A stretch of DNA of 64,000 bases from contig JARUPY010000534.1 in the NCBI GenBank assembly GCA_029817715.1, forward strand, positions 808,501 to 872,500, written 5' to 3'. The notes beneath the pieces are model-generated. The model worked only from the letters and a program-made list of their open reading frames with translations, did no database searches and was not told the origin of the DNA. Source of the stretch: Melastoma dodecandrum. Lineage: Eukaryota > Streptophyta > Magnoliopsida > Myrtales > Melastomataceae. A program made the translations under genes and the position numbers. This document shows, piece after piece, positions 38,445 through 59,034 of the stretch. Position 1 is the first letter of the stretch. Each line of letters starts with the position of its first letter.

Positions 38445-40416
38445 ATGGGGAATTGCTTGGGACAACCTGCTAAATGCGCCCATGCTTCTTCATCCGACAT
38501 GCTTTCTGGTGAGCAAAGCTTCCCTTCCCTTCCCTTTTCTTTTTATGTGACTGTTACTGTGGACATCCTTCATTTTCCTGTCTTTCTTCTCCATCTACCG
38601 CTTTGATGTTTTGTTTTGCTAACCGGATTTCAATCGCCAGTGTGTTAGGCTCTTTTCAGGTTTAGTTATGATCATACTGATTCTATCACTCTTTTCATGT
38701 TTTTCTACTGCTTTCTTTGGAAAAGCTGGTCATACTATGTCTGATGGTTTATGATTGCTTTAGATGATCACTTGTGGTTCGTGATAATTCATGTGCACAT
38801 ACTTCATGCCCGCAGATTGCAAATAGTTGTATGTAAGGTGGAGGCATTAAAAGTTTCTTGGAATTTTAGTTACACAAGCACAAAACAAGGGCTACAAGGA
38901 TTTACAACTCAATTATGATGTAAAAATATTTTGAAGACTCGTCTGGTTTGAACAGATGTTGCCGACGAGCACGCTTTGAGCATGAACAATTCGGGGTTTT
39001 TGCAATTATTTTTCAGGTCGTGGACAGTCATCTACTGTGTCTAGACCGGACTTGACTTGCCCTGGCGATCAAGCTTCTTCAAAGAACCCAGAAGTGCTCC
39101 GTAGATCCAATGTTTCCACTTCATTCTCCAACAACCTGAAGCCTTATACGCTCAATGATCTCAAGTATGCCACGAAAAACTTCCGCTCAGAAAGTATGAT
39201 CGGAGAGGGTGGTTTTGGTTACGTCTTCAAGGGTTGGCTCGACAAGAACACTTTAGCACCGACGAGACCAGGAACCGGGATGGTTGTGGCTATTAAAAGA
39301 TTAAAGAAAGAAAGCTTTCAAGGACACAAGGAATGGCTTGTATGTTCTTTGAGTTCTGATATCATCTGTTTGGCAATGGCCTAGTTTTGAATCTTCAGGG
39401 CATCTGAAGGATCTATCTTACTCCCTTACTTTTTCAGGCTGAGGTGAACTATCTGGGACAGCTTCACCATGAAAACCTAGTGGAGCTTATCGGATACTGC
39501 TCGGAGGCAGAAAATAGGCTTCTGGTGTATGAGTTCTTAGCAAAAGGAAGCTTGGAGAACCACCTATTCCGGAGTCAGTTTCGTTCCCCAAAACATGGTA
39601 TTTTTCATACGGTGAAAAGAGAATAGCAGGCGCTAACTGGGTTTCTCTTTGGTTCTGCAGAAGGTGTTGAACCACTTGATTGGCCTACGAGAATGAAAAT
39701 TGCCATCGGAGTCGCCTGTGGACTGTCCTTTTTACATAGTCTAGATGCCAATGTCATATATCGTGATCTTAAGGCAGCAAACATCCTACTCGACTCGGTA
39801 TGCACGTTCTTGCTTAGTTTTTGTTATCTTTTTGTAAAACATTTCCTGATTCGAGCTTAACATACTTGTAGGATTTCAATGCGAAGCTTTCAGATTTTGG
39901 GTTAGCACGAGACGGACCTACGGGGGATAAAACCCATGTCTCTACCCGAGTGATCGGAACTCAAGGTTATGCTGCTCCAGAATATGTTGCCACTGGTTAG
40001 TTTATGCCATCTGTTTCTTTTTTTCCACATAAAGTCCAAAGCAGTAGCAGACGGTAAGACTTAGTCATCTTTTGGCAGGACGTTTGACCTCTAAGAGTGA
40101 CGTTTATGGCTACGGAGTTGTCCTACTAGAGCTCCTCACAGGAAGACCCGCCATGGAGGACACGGCGAATGGATTCGTGGAAGAAACCTTGGTCGAGTGG
40201 GCAAAACCTTTCCTGATCAACAACAGACGGGTATTGAGAATCATGGACACGAGGCTGTGCGGTCGGTACTCTAACAAGGAAGCCAAAGGTGTTGCAGCTC
40301 TCGCCCTAAGATGCCTCCATTCTGATCCGAAGAACCGTGCTCCCATGACCGAAGTCGTTTCCACCCTAGAGAAGTTAAAAGCATCGAAGCAGGTGCCTAG
40401 AGCCTCTTCCCATTAG
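38445..40416 (+). CDS. Receptor-like cytoplasmic kinase VII (PBL/BIK1-like)
   Basis: Six exons (38445-38508, 39017-39339, 39438-39573, 39661-39797, 39872-39995, 40079-40416) give 373 aa. [11 protein letters not shown] supplies Gly2 for myristoylation and nearby Cys residues for palmitoylation, so it should sit at the plasma membrane. Kinase motifs are [47 protein letters not shown], the catalytic loop [13 protein letters not shown] and [12 protein letters not shown]. The activation segment [17 protein letters not shown] keeps the Ser-Thr pair that BIK1 uses. It is an active RD-type kinase by motif. RLCK-VII kinases relay signals from pattern and other receptors. The C-terminal extension after the kinase domain is short (about 20 residues), unlike BIK1's longer tail. 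Which subgroup it belongs to cannot be read by eye. Confidence 0.94.
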
Positions 40417-40928
40417 AGTAATGTAAAAACAAGTACTCAAGTAATGAGGAAAGTGAGTGTTGGACTCCCATATGTACTTTTCTCTCCTGAGCCTGGTGCT
40501 TCACTGGTAGAACAAATTATTTCATTGAAGCAAAATTGCTGCATTCCATTCCTTGTAATAAATATTCACTGTATATGCATGAGGCCTATGTTCCAGAAAA
40601 GTGGGAAGGCCTCATGAGTCTGTCTAGTGGCTCCTGCTGATCATTTACATGAGGCCAGGAGGCGTCTCGAGAATAGCCAATTATCATGACAACAACTCGC
40701 CTTTCGGTTCTTCGCTATCAAAGGTAAAATCCTTTTCTTCGCTAATATCCTCGTACTTGCAGACCTCTATCTCTCTAAACGCCCGACCTCCATTGTTTTG
40801 TCGGGTTGCAGAGAAATATATCATCAGCGGGAAGGTCGTGAGGCCTTGAGACATCATCGTTCTATGAGGTTGTGAACGTAGATTTCTTTGAAAGATTAAC
40901 ATTTCATGGTGTCTGCATTTCGCCCAGC
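40417..40928. other. RLCK 3' UTR and flank of the beta-glucosidase relic
   Basis: No supported exon. I looked for upstream beta-glucosidase exons that would extend the relic and could not identify any. Confidence 0.5.
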
Positions 40929-41400
40929 TCCAGGTGACGCCTTGTGGCCTGCAGCTGCTGCTGGAATTCATCAAGCAGGATTGTGGAAATCCTCCCATCT
41001 TCATCCACGAGAACGGTCTCCATCCCTCTACGTCTCACTGGAGCCGAACTCATCGAGATCGAGTCGTGACCGAACAAGTCTTTCTTGTGTACTGTTCTCT
41101 CTACAGGTCAGCAGTCGACGAGGAACTCGTCACAGAAGGACTGGTCGAGGGTGAGGTTGCTACGTGGATACATCGGCGGTCTGCTCGATAGCCTAAGGTC
41201 CCGCATCCGATTCCTATAGATCGAACTCCAAACTGCTAGTCTAATGACCCGATGAGTCGATTCCTCAACATATCTGACGGCTACAAGTCGGCCTACGGCC
41301 TGTGCTATGTGGACCCGGCAATCCCGGAGCTGCGGAGACAGCCAAAGCTGTCACCACACAGGGTACTCAACCTTCCTCAAGGGAGAAAGCTTTGATTTGA
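40929..41400 (+). pseudogene. C-terminal relic of a GH1 beta-glucosidase
   Basis: Three exon remnants match the last three exons of the two intact neighbours. Near 40939-41019 is a counterpart of the nucleophile exon (CGLQLLLEFIKQDCGNPP, IFIHENG). Near 41107-41200 is the next exon (SQKDWSRVRLLRGYIGGLLD). From about 41256 an eroded last exon includes DGYKSAYGL and VDPAIPELRRQPKLSPH. The last exon has lost the [12 protein letters not shown] region and carries an extra G after the SPH codons that shifts the frame. The catalytic acid/base exon and all upstream exons are absent. It is a decayed third member of the tandem array. Confidence 0.85.
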
Positions 41401-41605
41401 TTCTGGAATATATACAAACAGAGTCCTGACAAAGCTCTGTGCAAAATATTTATTTAATGCATATAATTGTGGTTGGTTCTTGGTTGTAAGTAAGCGCCTA
41501 CGTCAGTGACGAAGAAAAAGAAAAATTTTATGGTCCGACTTGCCTGGTCTTATTTGGCCTTCTAATCATTGCCGAAAAGCAACGAGACGATCGCTTCTCT
41601 CGGAT

Positions 41606-44256
<2,651 letters not shown>

Positions 44257-44825
44257 TTACAAACCGTGTCCTGGCCAGTCCTGCCAATGCTACGACGACC
44301 TTTTCGGTATTAATGCTGTTTCGAAAACACATCATCGCTCTCCCACCTCGCTATCAATACAGAGGGTCGAATAGTAATCAAATTCTAAAGTAAGATGCCC
44401 TTTTTTAACACCTGATAGTGAGCAAAAAATAAATCTTGTGTGATGGCGATGCTCAATAACATAAGAATAATCCGCCATCAGGAAACTCCCAAATCAAGCA
44501 GGACGAATTGTCTGCATCAGAAAAGGCGCATTGCATGACCAAGCAAGCAGACACAGCTAATGAACAAACGAGACAAAAGTGAAGGCGTGGGTGGCTCAGG
44601 TTTAGCCAACGCCAACCCAGAAAAGTCCTTCATGGTGGTCACTGGGAACCCACCAATGGGAACGACCCACGTGTCAAACCAGAGGGTTTGCATTGGTACT
44701 AGAAGGTCATAATCTAGTCTAGGGTTTGCATTGGTACTAGAAGGTAATAATCATTTGCCTGTGAGGAGGCGTTGGATCATTTATTTCCTTACAAGTAGGG
44801 AGGAAACAGAGGCAGGGTAAGAAGC
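44257..44825. promoter_or_regulatory. Promoter region of beta-glucosidase copy B with an ABRE and a 38-bp tandem repeat
   Basis: A G-box/ABRE (CCACGTGTC, core CACGTG at 44668-44673) is followed closely by a near-perfect tandem repeat. Its 38-bp unit starts GGGTTTGCATTGGTACTAG at 44684 and again at 44722. The repeat ends about 70 bp before the start codon, so it lies in the core promoter or leader. Regulation by ABA is possible from the motif, not shown. Confidence 0.6.
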
Positions 44826-47576
<2,751 letters not shown>

Positions 47577-48813
47577 GCGGCAGCAGATTGTAGCGAAATA
47601 TGTTCAAATACCGAGTCATTTCTGAGCTATGCATCTTATGGTTTTACTCTATCCGATCAAAAACAAAGGTGGTTTGTACGGAGCTTTTAAAAAAAATGAT
47701 AAAATACGATTTTAATTTATAAAATTTACTTAATATTTTCCCAATTGGAAAATGCTTGTGATTTTAGTGTCACGCGACTCCAAAGATGATATTTTCCGAA
47801 TTTTTTAAATTAAGATAATTAATTAACGTTATTTCAATTTGCTCCCAAGATAACGTGGACTTCATATTTTTTTTTATTCATAACGAAGACACAAGAAATG
47901 GAAGAAATTACAGAGGACCGGATCCCATCTTTACCGCCAGTACCATATATTTAGATAGTTGCTCACATAGATTGTCGTCCTCAGGTCTAGAGGGAAGACA
48001 TCAGAAGAACTGTTCTGAGCAGTGTCGTTGGAACCTCAGATCTTAGCATCCGGCATTGCCTGCAAGGCGAAATGTACCCTGGGGGTATTGAATGTTATTT
48101 CATCTGGAATTTGCTCTCCTTTTCTGGTTTTGCGAGGGAAACAGAATCTGATTCGAAACCTTATCCCTAGTTCTAGGAAGCCAGAAGAATTTCTGCAGTG
48201 TTTGCCCGTAGAGAACCCGTTGATGCACATGTCCGTGTGTCAAAGTTCATGCGATGTCAAGGAGTTGCATCTAATATGATTTATCTCGCGACAGACGTTG
48301 CGAACTTGGCTGGTAAGACCCTATCAAAGTCCGATCTGCTTTGACATATTTGGCTGCTACCGAACTATTGAAGTGTTTCTTCATGCCTTTTCCTGATAAT
48401 GATTCAGGAATGAAGCAGATATTTGTTCATGTCTGCAAAGACAACAGTGATGCTCGACCCGGTTCAAACATGTATATTTTGCTTCCATTCATTTTCTTTC
48501 TGATAAATTCTTGCAGATTGTTGAAGCTGCATCGCAAACCATGTCAGAAGTTCGGACACTTCTATTGGAATTGTAGAGTACTAGTAAATTGCACATCACA
48601 CCATTACTGCAGATGTACATATTGGCATTGTCATATAAGGTTTTCCTTTTTTTTTTTTTTTTTACTGAGGTGGAACAAGTCCAGAAAGCTATTACAGAAC
48701 AAATCTTCACACGACCAATAATAGTAATGTATAATCACAAATCACGCTCTTCCCCAGATTAACAACGTCGAAGCCTATTTTGCCAACGGATATGATACAA
48801 CTCCCTGTAATGA
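47577..48813. other. Convergent intergenic region between beta-glucosidase B and CDKC
   Basis: This holds 3' flanks of convergent genes. A moderately open stretch near 48020-48280 has frames on both strands but no domain. A T-rich run lies at about 48645-48663. No gene is supported. Confidence 0.5.
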
Positions 48814-52628
<3,815 letters not shown>

Positions 52629-53635
52629 TGTCTTTAGGGTTTCTTCCCAGTCCCTCCTCCGGAGATCCCCTCGATCGCGGGTTTCGGCGAGAGGGAACGA
52701 TCGACGCGGCGGAGGGCTTGAGATTAAAGAGGTGGGGTGGGGTGGGGGGTCGGCCGTTCCTTGGAGATCACGGACAAGCCCTAGCTCGATACGTCAATTT
52801 TAATGTCGCGTTTTGCCCCGGGAAAACCACGCGAACCACGAAGATGCCACTCAAGTTGGGCCTCCGTAGTTATTGGGCTTTTATTACAATGTCGGCCCAA
52901 AGGAACTGGCCCATTCCATCCACAATTTGAACCCATAATTCCACTCCCACCCCCCTTTGTAATAATAACCAAGGAATATCGAACATGAACTCTCTGCCAA
53001 ACCAGCAACTCCTTATTGTGGCCTTACTGTGAGCAAGACGGTCGTGGTCAGTCGCATCTTGTCAATGAAGTTTCCCAGGAGAGCTATCGGGATGAAGTGA
53101 GCTGCGATGAAGTGGGCTGCGATCCTGGTTAGGAGTGAGCCGGAAGGAAGAGGGCCGCGGAGATACACGAAGGGGCCCGGAAGACTGCATGATTCTTTCA
53201 TTCATTAGTTATAAAGGGCAAGGGAGTAAAATCGTAAGTTTTCTGTTAGTTGGGTAGTGGCCGTGAAGGTTGTTAGAGGTGTGCAGTGTCTGTTGTAGAG
53301 GGTAGACAGAAAGCAGCTTGCTGTGTAAGAAGGCTGCGACCCGTAAACATTTTCTTTAGAAGTTTTTCTGGGAGAAATAAGATTGTTTTCCTTTTCCCAC
53401 CTTGTTCGATCCACCATTTCTGGGTTTCTTGTCTTCTTCATCAGCTCGCACTTACAGTAAACAATGTACACAGAGGGGGGACTCTGGCAGCAAAATGTAC
53501 CCCCCAAAGCTAGCCAAAATAAAAGGAAGAGTCAGGAAGACATCCTAGAATATGAATGAATCGTATTGCACAGGATTACCTGGTCGCGGGTGCCTCGAAC
53601 AATTTACTTTGGCTCCGGGCCAATAGCTTCTACCA
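52629..53635. other. CDKC promoter and PPR 3' flank
   Basis: The right two-thirds (about 53000-53520) look unlike neighbouring sequence. There is an imperfect GATGAAGTGRGCTGC tandem near 53091-53126, a TATAAAG box at 53211 and a transcript-like tail. This could be an old solo LTR or other repeat, but I could not find matching ends. No gene is supported. Confidence 0.4.
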
Positions 53636-56170
53636 TCAAGACACTAGGCGCGCCCATCTCGCGGCCTCGTCCACTCTGCCGTTCATTCTGAGGATTCGTG
53701 CTATGGTCGTATGAGTCCACTCGTTGGGTTTGTGGCCAATCTGGGTAATTTCCTTGAAGAACTCCAGAGCAGCATCCGCATCCCTCGTGCCTATTTTCTG
53801 CAGGATCAGGTTGTAGGTGTATATATCCGGACGAAAGCACTGATGGACCCACTCCAACACGTGGTCGATGTTGTCTGCCTCGAATTTACCAGAAAAGTAC
53901 CCGAGGAGGTTTCTATATGCTGTAGATTTCTCGTCGTGCTCTCTGAAGCAGTCGATCCAGGCATCGTACAGCTCGGTAGATTTCATACAGTGCAATAACA
54001 GAATGTTCCCAATAAAGGTAGTGATTTTTCGTCCCAGTTTCTCCATACTGGAAATCAGATTCAGTGCATCGTAGTACTTCCTCAACTTGCAGTAGAGATG
54101 CACCAGGTCCTCGTAGCTTTTTTTGCCCGGTATGAGGTCATTTTCCACCATCTGCCAGATACAGTCTGCGGCGAGGTCGTCCCTGCCAGCCTTGCAAAGA
54201 CCGACAATGAGGGCGTTGAAAGTCTTTGTCTCGACTCTCGCTTTCTGCCGAGTCTGGTTGAAAATTTTGATAGCATCGGAAATGCTCCCATTCTTTAGAT
54301 AACTTTGCAACAGCAGAATCCCAGAGTTTCTGTTAGGTTTGACCCCATTCCAGACCATAATATTGTAAACTTCTCTTGCCAGCCCAGGCCTTTTGGCATT
54401 CCCCGCTCCATAGATGAAATGGTTATACGCAGTCGCACTTGCCCCGGCACGATCCAGGTAATTCTCCAAAAATTTCAGAAACTGTGCCCTTGGATTTTTC
54501 ATCTCACATAAGGTCCGTGTGACTGACCTTATTAACTGCGGTTTCACCACGTAACCCTTATCCTGCATCTCAAGGAGAAGCTTGGCAGACATGTCCCCCC
54601 TCTGCAGCTTATTAAATCCGTGTATCAACTTTGAGAAAGTCAACCTACTCAAACGTTTGTTCGCCTTGTTGAGATCTCCTAGTAATAGATAACCTTCCTC
54701 CACCTTATCTGATTCACACAGTGCCGATATAAACTTGTCATATACATACGTATCGGGCATTAAGTTCCTCTCCAGAGCAGCAATGGCCAATTCCCTCATC
54801 GCGGCCATCTTTCCATCGCTACACAAAGCTTCTGTCAGAAGATTAAAAGTCCTCCTGCGGGGAAAATAACCCTGCTCGATCGAATTTTTCAAAACACGAC
54901 AAGCCATGTCAGTGGAGTCCCCACAGAGCGTATTGATCAAGTAATTATATGCCATAGCCATGGGAGACAACCCGAATTCCACCCTGCACTCAAACAACTT
55001 CAAGGCGACGTCGATCATTCCTTTCTTACAGAAGTAGGACAAAGCGGCCGTATACGTAAATTTGTTATGGGGAACCTCAAGGTCTAGCATGTCCATAAAC
55101 AAGTCAGAGACATCATACAGCCTGTTCTGCCCCAGCAGTCTAGATATCAGCATGTTGTACCTAAAAACATCGGGAATGTAACCTTCTACGTATTTCTTTC
55201 CCTGATAAAACTCCAATGCACTATCCAACTTCCCAGCTCGGATTATACAACCCAACCACACATCATAAACATGCTCAATGTTCTTCACCCCGAAATTCCT
55301 AAACTCCTCCACCACCGAACCTGCCTCCTCGAATTTCCCGTCCTCACAAAGAGCGGTCACGTAAGTGCCCAACAGCCGTGCATTCACCTTTTCCTTTTGC
55401 AAACCGGAGAAGTAGACCCTGGCGTCCTCCATCCGCTTCTGCCGGCATAAAAACTTCACCATGATTGCATGGGTGACCTCACACTCAAGCCCCTGCAACT
55501 TAATCTGGCTCGCGAAAACCCTGACCGCATCGTAACACCTCTCTTCCACTAAACTATTCAAAATCACGTGGTAAACAAAAGAGTCCAAATCAATTCCCAG
55601 AAACCTCATCCTACCGAACAACTGCAGCGCCAAATCAGGTTTCCCAGCCATAGCATACCCCATGACCAACATATCATAGAACCGAAGGCAGCGTAACCCC
55701 TTGTGACCAGCAAAATCGTCCAGGAAATCAAGTATGATCTTCGACTGGTGCTGAAACGAAAGGATCTTGAATATGGCCGAGAAGGTAACGCGGGTGTGGT
55801 AAAAGCCGGGCTGCCTCCCCGCCCAATCGAAGAACCTGAGGCAAGAAAGCACGTCCTTGTGGCGCTGCTGGCCATAACAAAGGACGTCGAGTACGAATCT
55901 CTCGGACAACCGGATATCCAGCTGGGAAAGAACCTTGTCGACAGGGAACAGGTCGAGGTCGTGCCGCGTGGAGCTTAGGGTGTCGAAGATGCGGTCGAAG
56001 AGGGAGTTCTTCCCGGAATTGAAGTAATCCCGGAAGGAATTGAAAAGGGAGTCGGAGTCTAGGGTCCCACCATGAGGGGCGAGGGCGGCCGCCGTCGAAA
56101 GGGAGTGGTTCAGGGTAGGGAAAGAAAAGCACGACAACCTCGTCCTGGCCGCATTTCTGACAGCGAGCAT
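53636..56170 (-). CDS. Pentatricopeptide repeat protein, P class, probably mitochondrial
   Basis: This single exon of 844 aa starts at the ATG 56170-56168. The N-terminus MLAVRNAARTRLSCFSF is rich in Arg, Ser and Ala with few acidic residues, as in mitochondrial presequences. From about residue 150 the protein is a run of 35-residue helical hairpins, for example FRYNMLISRLLGQNRLYDVS, TYTAALSYFCKKGMIDVALK, TFNALIVGLCKAGRDDLAAD and THTTIARILRMNGRVDEAAR. No E, DYW or SMR domain follows, so it is P class. Such proteins bind organelle RNA for stability, splicing or translation; the target cannot be read here. The lack of introns is usual for PPR genes. Confidence 0.94.
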   Translation of the reverse strand: MLAVRNAARTRLSCFSFPTLNHSLSTAAALAPHGGTLDSDSLFNSFRDYFNSGKNSLFDRIFDTLSSTRHDLDLFPVDKVLSQLDIRLSERFVLDVLCYGQQRHKDVLSCLRFFDWAGRQPGFYHTRVTFSAIFKILSFQHQSKIILDFLDDFAGHKGLRCLRFYDMLVMGYAMAGKPDLALQLFGRMRFLGIDLDSFVYHVILNSLVEERCYDAVRVFASQIKLQGLECEVTHAIMVKFLCRQKRMEDARVYFSGLQKEKVNARLLGTYVTALCEDGKFEEAGSVVEEFRNFGVKNIEHVYDVWLGCIIRAGKLDSALEFYQGKKYVEGYIPDVFRYNMLISRLLGQNRLYDVSDLFMDMLDLEVPHNKFTYTAALSYFCKKGMIDVALKLFECRVEFGLSPMAMAYNYLINTLCGDSTDMACRVLKNSIEQGYFPRRRTFNLLTEALCSDGKMAAMRELAIAALERNLMPDTYVYDKFISALCESDKVEEGYLLLGDLNKANKRLSRLTFSKLIHGFNKLQRGDMSAKLLLEMQDKGYVVKPQLIRSVTRTLCEMKNPRAQFLKFLENYLDRAGASATAYNHFIYGAGNAKRPGLAREVYNIMVWNGVKPNRNSGILLLQSYLKNGSISDAIKIFNQTRQKARVETKTFNALIVGLCKAGRDDLAADCIWQMVENDLIPGKKSYEDLVHLYCKLRKYYDALNLISSMEKLGRKITTFIGNILLLHCMKSTELYDAWIDCFREHDEKSTAYRNLLGYFSGKFEADNIDHVLEWVHQCFRPDIYTYNLILQKIGTRDADAALEFFKEITQIGHKPNEWTHTTIARILRMNGRVDEAARWARLVS

Positions 56171-57258
56171 TATCGATTGAGAGGATAGGGTTTATGGGGG
56201 GGGTTTCTCCCTCTTGGGTGGCGGGGGTGTTTCCGCACGAGGTCAGAGCCCTACCTCCTCCTCCCACTCCCACTGCTTGAGAGCCGGTGATCCGGTCTCT
56301 GTTTCCCTCTTGACGATGGAAGGTGGGAATACTTTGTTCTATTATAATAATAATAATAATAATATATTAGTCCCAAATTACATTTTAATGTCCGATTATT
56401 TGATGTTTCTAATTGAGATTTCTCGCAAATTATTTTACAAATTAATATTAACAAAGAACAAATCTGCAATGTTATTTTTGTTTACCTAGATCTCGCATCC
56501 ATGGAAAATTCAAGTGACTAAAGTTATACGGACCTTTCTAGAAGGTAAGTAATTTCATGTGGCCGATTTCGTATGGATCATAATGAACGGTAGTTAGAGT
56601 CGGCGACTCTTTTAGGTTGCGAACGTATTCATTGTGCATGATACTTAACGCGTCGGCTACGACACCGCACGAGCATCCATAGATCGCGGACATGGAAGCT
56701 TTAATTTGGGCGATTCGAAGGTGGGTTTTCATACGGGCTCTCCTTAATGGGCCTTGGAGCCCAATCTATCCAAACAGCCCGCTGTTTAACTGGGCCTTTC
56801 ACAAGATCGGGTCGGGCCGGGTTTTAAGAATTAAGAACGGCATGTTTGGATTAGGAAGAGATCTTAACTAACAAAATTGGACGGCTTGCCTCTAAATCTT
56901 TAGCTAATCGCAAAACTGCCAAACAGAAAATCTTCCCCTCGTTAAACAAATTAATAAGAATTAACTGGAATGGTAAAAGGAGAGGGTAGAAATGGAAAAA
57001 AAAGGACAAGTTACCATCTCTAATTCCACCCAGGGACGAACATAGAGGTTCCTGTCCTAAAAGCTTAAGATCAGCTCGGCATCCGCGGAGTCGGCTCTCG
57101 GCCGGATCATCAAAGGGTGCAGCATACAACGATGATGATGACAAAGTGTTAGGCTTAGACTTATCGATCAATTGGCCTAACTCGATCTCCGACGTCGAGC
57201 TTTAGTGATGAGGGAATGAAGCTCAACAGCCACCTTTTACTCAGCTAATGACTTACTT
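56171..57258. other. PPR promoter and zinc-finger 3' flank, with an ATA microsatellite
   Basis: A run of eight or more ATA/TAA units lies at about 56341-56366. The rest is AT-rich without a supported exon. Confidence 0.6.
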
Positions 57259-58404
57259 CTAGTGTCTGATAACCTCCCAGTCAGTCCTCGTGATCGGCAA
57301 TATTACCCTAGGGCAGGTCGAGCTCGCTTCATCTGCCGGAGACGCCCATCCTGCTCGACCTGTAGGAAACTTATTGAGGCAGGTTTCGCACCCGTCTTCA
57401 TCATTACCACCTTGGCAATGGCAGAGAGAGTCCTGCTCTTCCTTGACGGTGGCCCCGACTTCTTTCTTAATATCGGGATACGGTGAGGTCTTCGAGGGAT
57501 GAGTATTGACCCCTCGATCTTTGTTGTGGATGGATCGAAGGCCGCCTGATGCTTGGAATGACGGGAGTGTTTTATGGTATGTGATGCACTCGAACTGGGA
57601 TCTGTCCCCGGACTTCTTCTCGATCTTGCTCGGATCCTCGACTTCATGTGAGATCTTTAAGTCTTCACCCACCTCTTCCCTCAACCCGGGGACCTCATCA
57701 CCTCCTTCCCCACCATCCGTGGAGCTCAGACCGGTGGATATCATACGTGCTAACTTCATCAACCCAAGAGCAGCCCCGGGCTCAGCCTCGACTAAACTGA
57801 TCCGGCCACGTTTCTCAGTCTTGGACCAGCTTCCCAAGTCCTTTAAGAGGTTCACCATGCACCCCTCGGAGCTCGACGGAGCATCTTCGTCTTCGTTCAC
57901 TTCCTCTCCAGCTTCGGACCTCTTCGGCGGCTGAACACCCTTCCAACCTCTCTCTGGATGAAACCTCATATGCCCGCACAAGGACTTGCTCGTCGGGAAC
58001 TTCCTATCACAGATACAACAACGGTACAACATCCCACCCCCGTCGTCGTCCTCCTCCTTCCCCAGAGAGCCCAATTCACTTCCGAGGCCAAGTTCACCGA
58101 CCTTCCTCTTCAACTTCTTCGAGCTAGCCCCAGCACCTTTGAACTTCCCTTCCTGATTATGTATCCTCACGTGACCTCCCAGTGCCTTGCCGCTCGTAAA
58201 CTCCTTTCCGCAAAACACGCACGTCCTGACGACCGTGTCCTTCACCTCCGGGGACCCATCTCGCCGAGATTCACAACCCGCCTTGGAGATCTTGAGCTTG
58301 ATCAACAAGGGATCTTTCTCGTCCACTCGGCCACCAGCAAACTCTACATCCTCCACCTCCCCCGATCCCTCTGTCTCAGCCAGACGATCGTGGTTGCGGT
58401 CCAT
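57259..58404 (-). CDS. C2H2 zinc-finger protein (ZAT4/ZAT9-like) with two intact and two degenerate fingers
   Basis: This single exon of 381 aa starts MDRNHDRLAETEG; an upstream in-frame ATG at 58539 would add 45 low-complexity residues and is less likely. Finger 1 is CVFCGKEFTSGKALGGHVRIH. Finger 2 is CCICDRKFPTSKSLCGHMRFH, followed by the family motif PERGWKGVQPP. A basic KKLKRKVG stretch between them may be a nuclear signal. The third finger has decayed to FECITYHKTLPSFQASGGLR: the second Cys is Tyr and the first His is Leu. The fourth reads CETCLNKFPTGRAGW and lacks its His pair. Relatives have three or four working fingers and often an EAR motif, which I do not see. A DNA-binding regulator is likely, but with altered specificity. 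Confidence 0.88.
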   Translation of the reverse strand: MDRNHDRLAETEGSGEVEDVEFAGGRVDEKDPLLIKLKISKAGCESRRDGSPEVKDTVVRTCVFCGKEFTSGKALGGHVRIHNQEGKFKGAGASSKKLKRKVGELGLGSELGSLGKEEDDDGGGMLYRCCICDRKFPTSKSLCGHMRFHPERGWKGVQPPKRSEAGEEVNEDEDAPSSSEGCMVNLLKDLGSWSKTEKRGRISLVEAEPGAALGLMKLARMISTGLSSTDGGEGGDEVPGLREEVGEDLKISHEVEDPSKIEKKSGDRSQFECITYHKTLPSFQASGGLRSIHNKDRGVNTHPSKTSPYPDIKKEVGATVKEEQDSLCHCQGGNDEDGCETCLNKFPTGRAGWASPADEASSTCPRVILPITRTDWEVIRH

Positions 58405-59034
58405 GGCGAAAGCTCGACGATAACCAAACTCGAAACTAGTGGGGGGGGGGGGGACTGAAAGAGGCAATCCAAAAGAAAAAGAGGAGTAAAGGAAAGATTG
58501 GTGGAAAGAAGAACAAGGTGGGTGACTGAATAATATCATAACTGCAGAATCTGTTGTTTATGGTAAGTTAATTTGGCTAAGACAATCAATCCTCGGTGTT
58601 GTTTTTTTCTTACATAATATATATTATTACTAAGAAGAATTTAAGGCAGGAAACTAAAACAAAATCGGATTTTGAGAGATTACACCCCCCCCCCCCCCAC
58701 ACACACACACACAAATTTTAGCATTTTCTCTGATCATCATCAATTTGAGTACATGTTTTTTTTCTTCTATTGAGCGGTGAAGTGAAGCAAAAATGCTACT
58801 AATTAATTAATTAATAAACATTGAATTTTATGTAGTAATGGCAGAAATGTAAATTGTCACTTTTTCCGGCCTTCTTTTCTTTCTTCTTCTTCCCTTTGCT
58901 CTCTATTACTACAATCTCTCTGCCTCGTACTTTCTGCCCTAACTTTGTCACACCGCCGCCAGTTCGTCCGACCCTTCATTCACCCCCCCGGTAGCCCCTC
59001 CTCCGTCTTTATCGTCCCTGATCATCTTCATCAG
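58405..59034. promoter_or_regulatory. Divergent intergenic region between C2H2 (-) and eEF1B beta (+)
   Basis: Both promoters must lie in these 630 bp. The region holds a 13-G run (58441-58453) in the zinc-finger leader and a 14-C run (58685-58698) followed by an AC microsatellite to about 58713. A TTAATTAATTAATTAA palindrome-like stretch lies near 58799-58815. No clear TATA box was assigned. Confidence 0.5.

Noticed and set aside
55606..56273. 89- and 181-codon ORFs overlapping the PPR N-terminus
   Set aside because: They are alternative frames of the PPR exon, and the PPR frame carries the repeats and presequence.
57506..58458. 142- and 166-codon + strand ORFs opposite the zinc-finger gene
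   Set aside because: They are antisense shadows; the - strand frame has the two intact C2H2 fingers.
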